51,653 nucleotides of DNA from Muribaculaceae bacterium. Lineage in GTDB: Bacteria > Bacteroidota > Bacteroidia > Bacteroidales > Muribaculaceae. A program made the translations under genes and the position numbers. The notes beneath the pieces were generated by a model. It saw only the letters and a program-made list of their open reading frames with translations. It ran no database searches and was not told where the DNA came from. Below, piece by piece: positions 25,266 through 34,676 of this stretch; within the stretch, counting starts at the first letter, position 1; each line of letters starts with the position of its first letter. The DNA lies in the NCBI GenBank assembly GCA_017555085.1, contig JAFZHD010000044.1, positions 1 to 51,653 of the forward strand. The letters run 5' to 3'.

Positions 25266-28200
25266 ATGTTTAACTTTACTTCTACTTTCAAGAAAGCGGC
25301 GTTGATTTGCGCTGTTGCTTTCAGTGGTGCTATGGTTGCTAATGCCGCCACAATCACTCACAACGGCATTACTTATACATCAAAAGGCACCGACCTCACA
25401 GTAGCAAAACCTTCAACTCCCTACTCTGGTGACATCGTAATCGAATCACCCGTTACTATCGACGGCGTTGAATACAAGGTTATCGCTGTTGCCGCTACTG
25501 CTTTCAAACAAAACAAAGACATCACAAGCGTTGTTCTTCCCGACGACTGTATCGATGTTAAACGCGGTGCGTTTGCCGAATGCTCAGGCTTGAAATCAGT
25601 TCGTTTATCTCCCAACATGACAGCATTCAACGCTCAAGTTTTTGACCGCTGTACTGCACTCGAAGAAATCACTATCCCCGCTGGTATCGCAACTATTACC
25701 GGCACTCAATTCCAAGGATGTTCTTCATTGAAAAAAATCATTTTGGCTGAAAGCGATAAAGAAGTTAACTTCACAGTAGCCGCTTGGGGTAACACTAAAA
25801 CAGAAGCCGAAGGTGGTTATGGCGTTCCCGTTATCGAAGAAGTTATCATCAACCGTCCTATCGCTGCCGTAACTGTTGCAGATGCTCCTTTCAAAGGTCT
25901 CAAAACTTTGAAAAAAGTTGAAATCGGCGCAAAATGTACCAAACTCAGCCCCAGCTACTTCGCTGGCTGTTCTGCTCTTGACAGCGTTGCTATCGCAGAA
26001 GGTTTGACAGACCTCGGTACTGCTTCTTTCTCTGGTACTGCTCTCAAAGCAATCACTATCCCCAGCACAGTGACTACTATCCCCACTACTTGTTTCAGCA
26101 ACTGTTCTGCTCTTACAGAAGTGGTTTTCAACGAAGGTCTCACTACTATCGATGACCAAGCATTCTCTGGTTCTCCCGTTGCTACTGTTAACTGGCCCTC
26201 AACTATCACAAAAGTTGGCAACTATGCATTCAGCAACAGCAATATCTGCGGCGACATCGTATTCCCCGCTAACCTCAAAACTATCGGTACACAAGCATTC
26301 AACAACAACGCTGGCATCACTTCTGTTGCATTCCCCGCTGCATTGACTTCACTCGGCGACGGTGCATTCAAAGGTTGTGCAGTTGCTGCTTACACTATCG
26401 ATGCTGCTAACACTAAATTCATCATCAAAAACAAAGCAGTTGCTTCGGCTGACGGTACTAAACTCTACCTCTACCCCGCTGCTGACGCTGCTACATCATT
26501 TGTTGACAACGGTGCTGCTGCTATCGCTGCTTACACTTTCTATGGCGCTAAAAACCTTACTTCAATCGTTCTCGACAACTGCTACAACTTCGGTGACTAC
26601 TCACTCGCAGGTACTGCTGTTGAAGAAATCAAAGTTCAAGGTACAGTAGGTCGCTATGTTCTCGAAAACTGTACAGCAGTTAAGAAAGTTAACCTCGCAT
26701 CAGGTCTTGCAGTTCCCTTCGGTCTTTGCAAAGGCTGTTCTGCTCTCGAAGAATTCACAACTGGTTATGACATGATGACTATCAACGACGAAGCATTTGC
26801 CGGTTGTACAGGTCTCAAAGAACTTAACCTCGGTGGTTACCTCTCAATTATCGGTGCTAACGCATTCAAAAACTGCGGTGTTGAAACTCTCATCAACGGT
26901 TCAGCAACTCCCGCTGCTATGTCAGAAGGCGTATTCACAGAAGCAAACTCTAACATCACACTCAAAGTTGCTGCTGACGCAGTTGAAACTTACAAAGCTG
27001 CTGCAGGCTGGAAACACCTCAATGTTGTTGCTGACGCCAGCATCACTGCAAAAGGCACTAACCTCGGTATGCCCGCTGGTATCTACTATGCTGGTAAAGA
27101 CGGCATTCTCTACCGCGTTACTGCTGACGGTGGCAAATCTTCATTTGACGTAGGTGGTGCATTGCACACATTCCAACTCACTCAATTCAAAAACCGCATC
27201 TACGGTTCAAGCGCTGGTAAAACATTCGTTTACCAAAACTCTGCTGACGTAGGTGGTGACGGTAAATTGTTCTACATTAGCCAAATCGACGGTTACACAT
27301 TCCAAGCAACTGTACTTGACAACACTGGTAACAACGCATACAAAGACCCCTTCGGTCTCTACATCTACGGCGACACTCTCTATGTAAACGACCGTAACGT
27401 TTGTATCCGCAAAATCAGTGCTGACGCTATCGCACTTCCCCAAAGCTATCCCTCTTGGGTTGAAAACAACTGGCTTGGCTGGTATGGTGCTCCCTGGGCT
27501 TATGGTTGTGTGAAAGGTGGTTTCTCTATCACAAAAGACCAAGACGCTAACGGCAACCCCGAACCCCTCTACTGGGTATCTATGCGTTACAACGGTAACG
27601 GTATCTTCCGTTTCAAAGAAAAAGACATCAACACAGGTGTTAAACCTGCTTACGATGCTATGCTCAACGCTATCGCTCTTAACGCATCAACATTCTACAT
27701 CGACGAAACAAACGGTCACATCTACATGTACATCGTTTCTGCTGCAAACGTTGTTCCCGGTCTCTACCGTTTGAACCTCGCTGATCTCGTTGCTAACCCC
27801 GACCCCAGCGACTTCTCTACTCTCAACCCCGTCCTCATCGACAACTCACCCATCTTGCTTGAAGGTTCTGTTGGTTCACAAGAAACTGGTATCACTCAAC
27901 TTTCACCCGATGAAAACGGCGAATACCTCTACTGGTGCTACATCGCTCCCGAAGGTGCTGACACTGACAGCAAAATCACTTACCTCGGTACTGAAGGTTC
28001 TTATGACCCCGCTAACCCCATGCACAAATCAGGTATCAAACGCGTGAAGATGAACGCTGAAGCTCCCGCTGCCGAAATGGTAGTTGAAGGTGCTGTTGGT
28101 TATGGTATCGTTCCCGTTAACTACTCAACTTCAGGTGTTGAAACTGTAGAAAAAGCTGCTAAAGTTAACCGCATCCAAGTTATCGGTAACGCAGTTACTG

Positions 28201-28370
28201 TAATGGACAACGCTATCGTTAACATTTACAACGCTGCTGGTGCACTCGTTGCTCAAACAACAGTTGCTGGCGTTAAGTCAGTATCACTCGCCGACAACGC
28301 TGCTGGTCTCTACCTCGTAGAAGCAATCTTTGCTGACGGCGCTCGTCAAGTTGTTAAAGTCGTTAAATAA
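25266..28370 (+). CDS. BspA-like LRR_5 surface protein with propeller-like C-terminal half
   Basis: 1034 residues with a signal peptide (ending near AMVANA). Residues about 30-575 consist of BspA-type LRR_5 repeats (ITSVVLPDDCIDVKRGAF, LKSVRLSPNM, LEEITIPAGI and others). Residues about 595-955 carry propeller-like segments (GIYYAGKDGILYRVTADGG, GLYIYGDTLYVNDRNVCIRK). The last about 75 residues are a T9SS-type sorting domain (IYNAAGALVAQTTVAG...AAGLYLVEA...VVKVVK). Codon use is extremely biased toward ATC, AAC, GAC, CTC, GGT and GCT, like the ribosomal genes next door, predicting very high expression. The likely role is adhesion or a surface layer; no ligand can be assigned. Confidence 0.88.
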   Translation: MFNFTSTFKKAALICAVAFSGAMVANAATITHNGITYTSKGTDLTVAKPSTPYSGDIVIESPVTIDGVEYKVIAVAATAFKQNKDITSVVLPDDCIDVKRGAFAECSGLKSVRLSPNMTAFNAQVFDRCTALEEITIPAGIATITGTQFQGCSSLKKIILAESDKEVNFTVAAWGNTKTEAEGGYGVPVIEEVIINRPIAAVTVADAPFKGLKTLKKVEIGAKCTKLSPSYFAGCSALDSVAIAEGLTDLGTASFSGTALKAITIPSTVTTIPTTCFSNCSALTEVVFNEGLTTIDDQAFSGSPVATVNWPSTITKVGNYAFSNSNICGDIVFPANLKTIGTQAFNNNAGITSVAFPAALTSLGDGAFKGCAVAAYTIDAANTKFIIKNKAVASADGTKLYLYPAADAATSFVDNGAAAIAAYTFYGAKNLTSIVLDNCYNFGDYSLAGTAVEEIKVQGTVGRYVLENCTAVKKVNLASGLAVPFGLCKGCSALEEFTTGYDMMTINDEAFAGCTGLKELNLGGYLSIIGANAFKNCGVETLINGSATPAAMSEGVFTEANSNITLKVAADAVETYKAAAGWKHLNVVADASITAKGTNLGMPAGIYYAGKDGILYRVTADGGKSSFDVGGALHTFQLTQFKNRIYGSSAGKTFVYQNSADVGGDGKLFYISQIDGYTFQATVLDNTGNNAYKDPFGLYIYGDTLYVNDRNVCIRKISADAIALPQSYPSWVENNWLGWYGAPWAYGCVKGGFSITKDQDANGNPEPLYWVSMRYNGNGIFRFKEKDINTGVKPAYDAMLNAIALNASTFYIDETNGHIYMYIVSAANVVPGLYRLNLADLVANPDPSDFSTLNPVLIDNSPILLEGSVGSQETGITQLSPDENGEYLYWCYIAPEGADTDSKITYLGTEGSYDPANPMHKSGIKRVKMNAEAPAAEMVVEGAVGYGIVPVNYSTSGVETVEKAAKVNRIQVIGNAVTVMDNAIVNIYNAAGALVAQTTVAGVKSVSLADNAAGLYLVEAIFADGARQVVKVVK

Positions 28371-28397
28371 TCAAATTTAACCTCATACAAATCCCGG

Positions 28398-28428
28398 AAA
28401 CGCCGCCTGCAAGCGGCGTTTCTTTTAT
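28398..28428 (+). terminator. Terminator after the BspA-like gene
   Basis: A 9-bp perfect stem (AAACGCCGC, 28398-28406, with GCGGCGTTT, 28413-28421), loop CTGCAA, then TCTTTTATTA. Confidence 0.9.
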
Positions 28429-28477
28429 TATATGTATAATGCACAATCATCTGGCATAAAATATTTTTACCGAAAAC

Positions 28478-28508
28478 TTGTGCAATCTACAAAAAATCAC
28501 TAACTTTG
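28478..28508 (+). promoter_or_regulatory. Promoter of rplU-rpmA
   Basis: The -33 TTG is at 28478-28480 and the -7 TAACTTTG at 28501-28508, with a 20-base spacer, a near-ideal Bacteroidetes promoter. Confidence 0.85.
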
Positions 28509-28525
28509 CATGCAATTTTTCCGTA

Positions 28526-28573
28526 TCGGGCTCAAGAACAAGTAGTGACGCAACGATAAGCGACCTCGCCCGA
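28526..28573 (+). ncRNA. Putative structured leader of the rplU-rpmA mRNA
   Basis: TCGGGC (28526-28531) can pair with GCCCGA (28568-28573), enclosing about 36 bases between the promoter and bL21. Ribosomal protein leaders are frequent autoregulatory sites. I do not match this to a named family, and conservation would need an alignment. Confidence 0.4.
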
Positions 28574-28605
28574 CGGGTTAACTTATAATAATTTTATAAA
28601 TCAAA

Positions 28606-28926
28606 ATGTACGCAATCGTAGAAATCCAAGGACAACAGTTCAAAGCAGAAGCTGGCAAGTTCTTGTATGTACACTTCCTCGGCGAGCAAGTAAAAGAAGG
28701 CGAAACAGTTGAATTCGACCGTGTTCTCCTCGCTGAAGCCGACGGTGCTGTTAAAGTAGGTGCTCCCACCGTAGAAGGAGCAAAAGTAGTATGCGAGGTA
28801 GCACAAAGCCTCGTTAAAGGTGAAAAAGTAATCGTCTTCAAGAAAAAAAGACGTAAAGGCTACCGCCGTAAAAACGGTCACCGCCAATACTTCACCAAAG
28901 TAGTTATTAAAGAAGTAGTTGCATAA
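28606..28926 (+). CDS. rplU: 50S ribosomal protein bL21
   Basis: A 106-residue bL21, the usual length. It begins [19 protein letters not shown] and ends with the basic [16 protein letters not shown] region typical of the family. It binds 23S rRNA in the large subunit. It is co-transcribed with rpmA (20 bases downstream), the standard pair. Strong codon bias is as expected for a highly expressed gene. Confidence 0.98.
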   Translation: MYAIVEIQGQQFKAEAGKFLYVHFLGEQVKEGETVEFDRVLLAEADGAVKVGAPTVEGAKVVCEVAQSLVKGEKVIVFKKKRRKGYRRKNGHRQYFTKVVIKEVVA

Positions 28927-28946
28927 CCCTCTAAAATCTTAAGAAA

Positions 28947-29207
28947 ATGGCACATAAGAAAGGTGTAGGTAGTTCGAAGAACGGTCGCGAGTCAGAAAGC
29001 AAACGACTCGGCGTTAAGATTTTTGGCGGTCAATACGCTAAAGCAGGTAACATCCTCAAACGTCAGCGTGGTACAGTTCACCACCCCGGTCAAAATGTTG
29101 GCATGGGCAAGGACCACACACTCTACGCTCTCGTTGACGGTACAGTTCTCTTCACTGAAGGCAAAAACGGCCGTCGTTTCATCAACGTAACTCCCGCTGA
29201 GGCTTAA
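28947..29207 (+). CDS. rpmA: 50S ribosomal protein bL27
   Basis: An 86-residue bL27 starting [18 protein letters not shown], so it lacks the cleavable N-terminal extension of Firmicutes bL27. Its N-terminal tail reaches the peptidyl transferase centre. The conserved QRGT and [12 protein letters not shown] segments are present. Second gene of the rplU operon, followed by a strong terminator. Confidence 0.98.
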   Translation: MAHKKGVGSSKNGRESESKRLGVKIFGGQYAKAGNILKRQRGTVHHPGQNVGMGKDHTLYALVDGTVLFTEGKNGRRFINVTPAEA

Positions 29208-29236
29208 TATATATCGCCTCATCGCTAAACTACAAC

Positions 29237-29275
29237 AAATGGCGGCCCCACTATGAGGTCGCCATTTTGATTTTT
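29237..29275 (+). terminator. Terminator of rplU-rpmA
   Basis: An 11-bp stem with one G-U pair (AAATGGCGGCC, 29237-29247, with GGTCGCCATTT, 29257-29267) is followed by TGATTTTT. The next gene starts 30 bases after the stem. Confidence 0.88.
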
Positions 29276-29296
29276 CAACCACTCACAATCTCAACC

Positions 29297-30745
29297 ATGA
29301 AAACGATCAAGACCATTGCCCTCGCGGCAACATTAGCCACAGCAGGCACTCTCGCAGCCAAAACTCCGCTCAACATTTATCGCGGCGAACAAGACACTGT
29401 CTATAAAGCCCAACACATAGTAGTTGCCACCACAACACCCGGCAACAAAGCCACCATCAACGGACAAGATATTCATGTGTACAAAACAGGAGCATTCGGC
29501 ACACAAGTCAACCTCGCAAAAGGCAACAACACCATCACCGTCACAGCAAGTAACGGCAAGAAAACCGCTAAAAAGACATTCAAAGTATTCTTGGCCGACA
29601 AGCCCGCAGCAAAACAGCCCGCAGCAGAACCCGAATACACCCAGTTTGACCAACCTCTCTACATCACAACACGCGACGACGCTTATTTGCAATATGGCGA
29701 CGGCAGCGACCGACTCGGCGGTTCAAAAATGGGCTACATTGACAGCGACATCACCCTCAAAGCAGTCGGACAAGTCGGCAAACTATATAAAATAGAGTTA
29801 TCTGACAACCGTTGGGCCTACATGCCCATGTCGTGCACACGACCAAGCGACAATACGACCAAACATGTCAACACCGGCAGCTGGTCAATCAGCAACACCG
29901 GCCACACCGACCGCGTATCAATCTCGCTTCCCTGTCGTCTACCCTACCGCTCATGGACACAACTCGACCCCACCACCATTTGCGTTGAGATATTTGGCGC
30001 GATGAACAACAGTAACTGGATAACCACTCGCGGCCAACTCGGCATCATCGACTACATCGACTGCCAACAGACCGATAGCGATGTGCTTAAAGTCGTCATC
30101 AAACTACGCGACAAATACTCTTGGGGATATTCAGTCAAATACATCGGCAACAGCCTCGCCATCGATGTGAAACACACACCCTCACTCGACCTCAAAGACC
30201 TTACCATCGGCCTTGACGCAGGACATGGCGGCGAATTCCCTGGAGCAAAAAGCGCCACCGGCATTGCCGAAAAAGACGTCAACCTCGACATCACACTTCG
30301 CATAGCCGACTTGCTGCGCCAACGCGGAGCAAAAATAGTATTCAGCCGCGAAGGTGACACTGGCCCCACAATGTCAGAACGACGCAAGACATTTGCCGAC
30401 GCCAACATCGACCTACTCATCTCAACCCACAACAACTCGGGCGGCTCGCCGTTGACAACAATGGGCACAAGCACATATTACAAACATGTCACCGACCGCA
30501 CACTCGCTCAATGCATGCTCAACCGATTGCTGGAACTTGATCTCAAAAACTTTGGCCTCACCGGCAACTTCAACTTCTCGCTCAACTCTCCCACCGAATA
30601 CCCCAATGTATTACTCGAAGTGTTGTTTATGAGCAGTTTGCCCGAAGAAGAGAAACTTGCCGACCCCGAATTCCGTCAGCAAGTGGCCGAAAAAGCCGTG
30701 CTCGGCCTCGAAGACTACCTCAACAAAGTCAAAGAATCGCTATAA
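29297..30745 (+). CDS. N-acetylmuramoyl-L-alanine amidase (AmiC-type, Amidase_3)
   Basis: 482 residues from ATG 29297, which opens a signal peptide (ALAATLATAGTLAA). An N-terminal Ig-like region (about 25-110) and an SH3-like region (about 115-180) precede a linker and the Amidase_3 catalytic domain (about 300-480). Zinc and catalytic residues are visible: His in GLDAGHGG (near 311), Glu in GIAEKDVNL (near 325), His in ISTHNN (near 378) and Glu in NVLLEVLFM (near 441). It cleaves the amide between MurNAc and the stem peptide during daughter-cell separation or wall turnover. The in-frame upstream codon at 29267 would destroy the signal peptide. Confidence 0.92.
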   Translation: MKTIKTIALAATLATAGTLAAKTPLNIYRGEQDTVYKAQHIVVATTTPGNKATINGQDIHVYKTGAFGTQVNLAKGNNTITVTASNGKKTAKKTFKVFLADKPAAKQPAAEPEYTQFDQPLYITTRDDAYLQYGDGSDRLGGSKMGYIDSDITLKAVGQVGKLYKIELSDNRWAYMPMSCTRPSDNTTKHVNTGSWSISNTGHTDRVSISLPCRLPYRSWTQLDPTTICVEIFGAMNNSNWITTRGQLGIIDYIDCQQTDSDVLKVVIKLRDKYSWGYSVKYIGNSLAIDVKHTPSLDLKDLTIGLDAGHGGEFPGAKSATGIAEKDVNLDITLRIADLLRQRGAKIVFSREGDTGPTMSERRKTFADANIDLLISTHNNSGGSPLTTMGTSTYYKHVTDRTLAQCMLNRLLELDLKNFGLTGNFNFSLNSPTEYPNVLLEVLFMSSLPEEEKLADPEFRQQVAEKAVLGLEDYLNKVKESL

Positions 30746-30793
30746 TCAGCCCCCAATAATACACAAATACGAACCCTCATAATCGCTAATATC

Positions 30794-30830
30794 CACTAAC
30801 GGCACTTTAATAGTGCCGTTAGTGCTTTAT
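30794..30830 (+). terminator. 13-bp perfect hairpin after the amidase gene
   Basis: CACTAACGGCACT (30794-30806) pairs perfectly with AGTGCCGTTAGTG (30812-30824) over a 5-base loop, followed by CTTTAT. The remaining sequence to 30950 shows no gene. Confidence 0.8.
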
Positions 30831-30959
30831 GCCCATCACAAATCGCCTTCCCTCGCCTTTCACCATTACTTTATTTCACTTTTTTGCGCGTCTGCGCCCA
30901 TCCAACCAGCATTTTTTGCTCAAAATGATAGCAAAATCATATAAATCTCAACATTTTCG

Positions 30960-30991
30960 TTGTATCATTCAATTATTTATACTTAAATTTG
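30960..30991 (+). promoter_or_regulatory. Promoter of the fimbrial operon
   Basis: TTG (30960-30962) and TAAATTTG (30984-30991) are separated by 21 bases. No invertible flanking repeats were noticed around it, so I see no sign of a phase-variable switch. Confidence 0.7.
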
Positions 30992-31125
30992 TAAATTAAA
31001 TATAATTATACCCCAATAATAACCATACTTGCCCAACAAAAGGCAGGACCAAATAAAGGAAAAGCGACTTTGAGCGTTTTCGCCAACCAAACTGCGAAAG
31101 CCCAAAAAGCAAGACATAACCAAGC

Positions 31126-32424
31126 ATGATAAGGTACATATATTGCACTTTACTAATACTGATTTCGTTGGTCGCGATGGCCAACGAGCATTATGACTTG
31201 CATACACCCGACTCGTCGGTAGTCAATGTCGCAAAAATCTATTACCCCGTCAACAAGGTTACAATCTACGAGAACTACCTGAACAACCCCGTAGAGTTAG
31301 AAAACATCAAAGCCCATTTGGCCAAATCGAGCCACATCGACAGCATCGTTATCTATTCTTATGCATCGCCCGAAGGCCCATATAATTGGAATGTTTGGCT
31401 TGCACGCGAGCGTGGTAAGACAGCCAAACGATACCTGTTGTCGCAAATGCCCAAAACACGAAATTTCTCCGACTCATTAATCATATTAGATCCTACACCC
31501 GAAAACTGGGTGGGCATGCGCGAGGAAGTGGTAAAACTTTATAACCGCCACGACAAAGACAAAGTGCTTGAAATCATTGACCGACCAGACATCAACGACG
31601 AGTATCGCAAACTGTTGTTGAAACGATTGGACGGCGGACAGTCATGGCGATTCATTCTGCGAAACATCATGCCACAGTTGCGCCATGCCACATGGATATC
31701 GGTGTGGGCACCCATTCGCAAACGCATAAAAAAGCCCGCCGACCTTGACACCATCAAAGCACCCTTCCCCATTGAGATTGATCCGCCCGTCATTCTCAAC
31801 CCGCCGTTAAATTATGAGCCCATCGTTCAACCCGTTGAAGCGAGAGACACTTTAACCATATTGGCATTGAAAACCAACATGCTTTATGATGCAGTCACAT
31901 GGTTTAACTTTGCCGTCGAAGTGCCTTTGGGCAAAAAATTCTCGGCCTTGTATTATCATCAATTCCCATGGTGGCGTTGGGGCGAGAGCCGAAACGAGTA
32001 TTGCAACCGTTTTTTGAGCATCGGCGGCGAAGCCCGTTGGTGGTTTAAGCCACAGCCACGCCCGTCATCGCCCAAATTGAAGAAAAGAGACCGCCTTATG
32101 GGCCATTACCTCGGGGTGTACTGCGAATCAGGCAAATGGGACTTTGAGCGACAACGCGACATTTGCTACCAAGGCGAGCATTGGAGTGCCGGCATTAGTT
32201 ATGGCTACTCTATGCCCATATCTCGCCACCTCAACCTCGAATTTTCGTTATCGGCAGGCTATGCATCAATAGCCTATCGCGGCTATACACCGGCGCCCGA
32301 CTATTCAATCTTGTGGCGCGATTACACCAAAACAGGCCGTTGGCACTATTTCGGACCAACCAAAGCACAAATCTCGTTGGTACTACCCATTAGAGTAAGT
32401 TATAAAAAGAAAAATGTAAAATGA
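31126..32424 (+). CDS. DUF3575-type outer-membrane protein of the fimbrial operon
   Basis: 432 residues with a signal peptide (CTLLILISLVAMANE). The N-terminal half (about 40-220) looks like a peptidoglycan-associated/OmpA-like region (IDSIVIYSYASPEGP, LARERGKTAKRYLL). The C-terminal half (about 240-432) matches DUF3575 outer-membrane beta-barrels (ALKTNMLYDAVTWFNFAVEVPLG is the hallmark start, given here in parts: LKTNMLYDAV, NFAVEVPLG). Proteins of this type are regularly the first gene in Bacteroidales fimbrial operons and may anchor or assemble the fimbria. The stop overlaps the next start (ATGA). Confidence 0.85.
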   Translation: MIRYIYCTLLILISLVAMANEHYDLHTPDSSVVNVAKIYYPVNKVTIYENYLNNPVELENIKAHLAKSSHIDSIVIYSYASPEGPYNWNVWLARERGKTAKRYLLSQMPKTRNFSDSLIILDPTPENWVGMREEVVKLYNRHDKDKVLEIIDRPDINDEYRKLLLKRLDGGQSWRFILRNIMPQLRHATWISVWAPIRKRIKKPADLDTIKAPFPIEIDPPVILNPPLNYEPIVQPVEARDTLTILALKTNMLYDAVTWFNFAVEVPLGKKFSALYYHQFPWWRWGESRNEYCNRFLSIGGEARWWFKPQPRPSSPKLKKRDRLMGHYLGVYCESGKWDFERQRDICYQGEHWSAGISYGYSMPISRHLNLEFSLSAGYASIAYRGYTPAPDYSILWRDYTKTGRWHYFGPTKAQISLVLPIRVSYKKKNVK

Positions 32425-33473
32425 GCGGCAAAGTCAAAATATTATCCCTTTTGGCACTGATGCTGATGGCATTGGCTATGCCGTCGTGCATGCACCGCCC
32501 GCTCGAAGACCCATATAGCGCCCACTATATTCGCATTTACATTGATGAGCACATCAAGAATGTGACCTATGGCTTTTATGACGACACGCGCGACAAGCCT
32601 GTTCACATTCGCCCAACAGTGTTGCGCGTAGTGCTTGCCGACCCCATCAGCGGCCGCATCATGAGCGAACGCTACCTGCAATCGACTGGCGAAGACGAAA
32701 AAGGATATTACATCGACGGCTACATTGCCGCCAACCCGGGCAACTACAACCTCATGGTATATAGTTTCGGTGCTGAGAAGACCAAACTCCGCAACGAGCA
32801 AAACTACATAACCATGCAGGCCTACACAAACCCCGTATCTGAAAACTTCTATCAATACTTCCCCCTTACACAATCAAAAACCGATAGCAAGTCAATCAGG
32901 CAATGCCCCGAGCATCTTTATCTCGCAACATGTGAGCCTATAAAAATCAACGAAAAACTATATGTCGACACCCTCTACAACGCCGAGGGAAAACACTTCA
33001 CAGCCAAGACCATCGCATTGAGTTATTATCTGCAAGTGAAAATCAAAGGCTTTGAATATGTGTCGACTGCCGTGTCGCTAATGAGCGGTATGGCCGGCTC
33101 TAAAACAATGCACAATCGGGCTATGAACGAAGCCGACCCCGTGAGCATATTCTTTAACCTCAAATACACCGAGGTCGAAAATTCTCGCGATGGAAACACC
33201 AAGACCGCTGTGCTCTACACCACATTCAACACTTTTGGCAAACTTCCCAAAGAAAACAACATATACACGCTAAACTTTGAGTTTACGCGTTCCGACGGCA
33301 GCACTCAAATCGAATCAATCGACATCACATCGATGTTTGACGAGCCATTGGTAAAATATGAGCAATGGATTTTGCTCGAAAAAGAAATTGAAATCACACC
33401 TACCGAATCCACTGGCGGCTTGACTCCTGGCGTTGACGGATGGGGTGATGTGTGGTCAGACATTGAATTATAA
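32421..33473 (+). CDS. DUF5119/Mfa2-like fimbrial lipoprotein
   Basis: 350 residues with a lipoprotein signal ending in MALAMPSC (Cys23). The mature region (YIRIYIDEHIKNVTYGFYD, LRVVLADPISGRIMSERYL, GNYNLMVYSFGAE) follows the two-sandwich pattern of FimB/Mfa2 anchor subunits and DUF5119 proteins that accompany fimbrillins. It is likely to be an anchor or length-control subunit at the outer membrane. Translationally coupled to the DUF3575 gene. Confidence 0.8.
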   Translation: MSGKVKILSLLALMLMALAMPSCMHRPLEDPYSAHYIRIYIDEHIKNVTYGFYDDTRDKPVHIRPTVLRVVLADPISGRIMSERYLQSTGEDEKGYYIDGYIAANPGNYNLMVYSFGAEKTKLRNEQNYITMQAYTNPVSENFYQYFPLTQSKTDSKSIRQCPEHLYLATCEPIKINEKLYVDTLYNAEGKHFTAKTIALSYYLQVKIKGFEYVSTAVSLMSGMAGSKTMHNRAMNEADPVSIFFNLKYTEVENSRDGNTKTAVLYTTFNTFGKLPKENNIYTLNFEFTRSDGSTQIESIDITSMFDEPLVKYEQWILLEKEIEITPTESTGGLTPGVDGWGDVWSDIEL

Positions 33474-33513
33474 ACTTAACAACTAAATATATTCACTAAC
33501 CAACTAAAACCTT

Positions 33514-34608
33514 ATGAAAAAAATTTTATTGGTAACAGCAATTGCAAGTGTATCACTTGCAAGTTGCGTAAACGACGAGGCCGCTAACCCTCAAAACATT
33601 TTCAAGCAGAGAATCGTTTTTGACACTCCCGTGCTTTACAGCAATGAGTCAGCACGTGCCATTGAGTACGGTGAAATAGGCCCTAACACCGACAAACCCG
33701 TCTATCCCACAACCGAACAATTTGTCATCTATGCAAACTCTTATGAAGGCTCATTTGCCGGTTGGAGTGCTGACAACGAAGCCGATTTCAGCGGCACAGC
33801 CATTGCTTATGTTGAAGATGTAAACGGTTGGGCTCCCAAAAACGGTGACAAATACTACTATTGGGAAAGCGGCAAGAAAATGGCATTTGCAGCATGCTCT
33901 CCCGCCGACTTGGAACAAGGCTCTACTTGGTCAGAATCAAACCGCTATTATGGTGCAACAGGTCTCACAATCGAGAACTTCACAGTTGCGAGCGACCCTG
34001 CTAAACAATTTGACCTCATGTTTAGCACCCGCACATGCGACCACGAGTCAACACCCACAACTACCACCGGTGGCTACAACGGTGTGCCCATTCAATTCCA
34101 ACACGCTCTTTCTGCTATACGCTTTGCCGTTAAAAACGAATCAGACGAAGAAACTGTTGTTTTGAAAAGCATCAAAGTTATGGATGTAAACTACAAAGGT
34201 ACATTCAACGAAAACATCACCGAAGACGGCGTTAACTATGACCGTGACGACAATGTAAGCCCCGAATGGGAGACTACAAGCGATATTACCACCTACACTG
34301 CTTATGCCGACGCAACAGGCATTGAGTTCACAAGCACTTTGGCAACTCTTGACGGTTCAATGCTCCTCATGCCCCAAGATTTGAGCGATGATGCACAACT
34401 CGAAATCATCTATACTGTTAATGGCAAAGAACGCACTAAATATGTGCCCTTGAACACTCTTGAGTCAACAACAAAAGGCACTATTTCAAGTTGGGATTTA
34501 GGCACTCGCTACACCTATTGCTTGCACTACAAAGCACAAGGCAAAATCTTCTTTGCTCCCGCTGTTGACGAATGGATTGATATCGACGATATCGTTATTA
34601 ACCTCTAA
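33514..34608 (+). CDS. Fimbrillin family protein (probable major subunit)
   Basis: 364 residues with lipobox VSLASC (Cys18). Its fimbrillin (Mfa_like_1) character shows in IVFDTPV, the PTTEQFVIYAN start, the conserved FQHALSAIRFAVKNE strand, and the C-terminal YTYCLHYKAQGKIFFAPAVDEWID. Fimbrillins are lipidated, processed by an Arg-specific protease at the surface and polymerised by strand exchange. Codon bias is stronger than in the following fimbrial genes, and a stable hairpin follows at once, so this is probably the major structural subunit. Confidence 0.9.
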   Translation: MKKILLVTAIASVSLASCVNDEAANPQNIFKQRIVFDTPVLYSNESARAIEYGEIGPNTDKPVYPTTEQFVIYANSYEGSFAGWSADNEADFSGTAIAYVEDVNGWAPKNGDKYYYWESGKKMAFAACSPADLEQGSTWSESNRYYGATGLTIENFTVASDPAKQFDLMFSTRTCDHESTPTTTTGGYNGVPIQFQHALSAIRFAVKNESDEETVVLKSIKVMDVNYKGTFNENITEDGVNYDRDDNVSPEWETTSDITTYTAYADATGIEFTSTLATLDGSMLLMPQDLSDDAQLEIIYTVNGKERTKYVPLNTLESTTKGTISSWDLGTRYTYCLHYKAQGKIFFAPAVDEWIDIDDIVINL

Positions 34609-34622
34609 TAAACTCTCATAAC

Positions 34623-34659
34623 TCCATATTCATCAACCCGCGCGGTTGATGAATATGGA
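34623..34659 (+). promoter_or_regulatory. 16-bp intercistronic hairpin between fimbrillin genes
   Basis: 34623-34638 pairs perfectly with 34644-34659 over a five-base CGCGC loop. No U-run follows, so it is more likely an RNA-stabilising or attenuating element than a full terminator. It would favour higher levels of the upstream fimbrillin message. Confidence 0.8.
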
Positions 34660-34676
34660 TTACCAATTTACCCATC

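Noticed and set aside
30794..30991. Invertible promoter for fimbrial phase variation
   Set aside because: The hairpin at 30794-30824 is a single compact inverted repeat that ends before the promoter; no matching repeat was seen on the other side and no invertase gene is in the window.
30983..31207. Short minus-strand open frames upstream of the DUF3575 gene
   Set aside because: They overlap the fimbrial promoter and the signal peptide of the real gene and have no family features.
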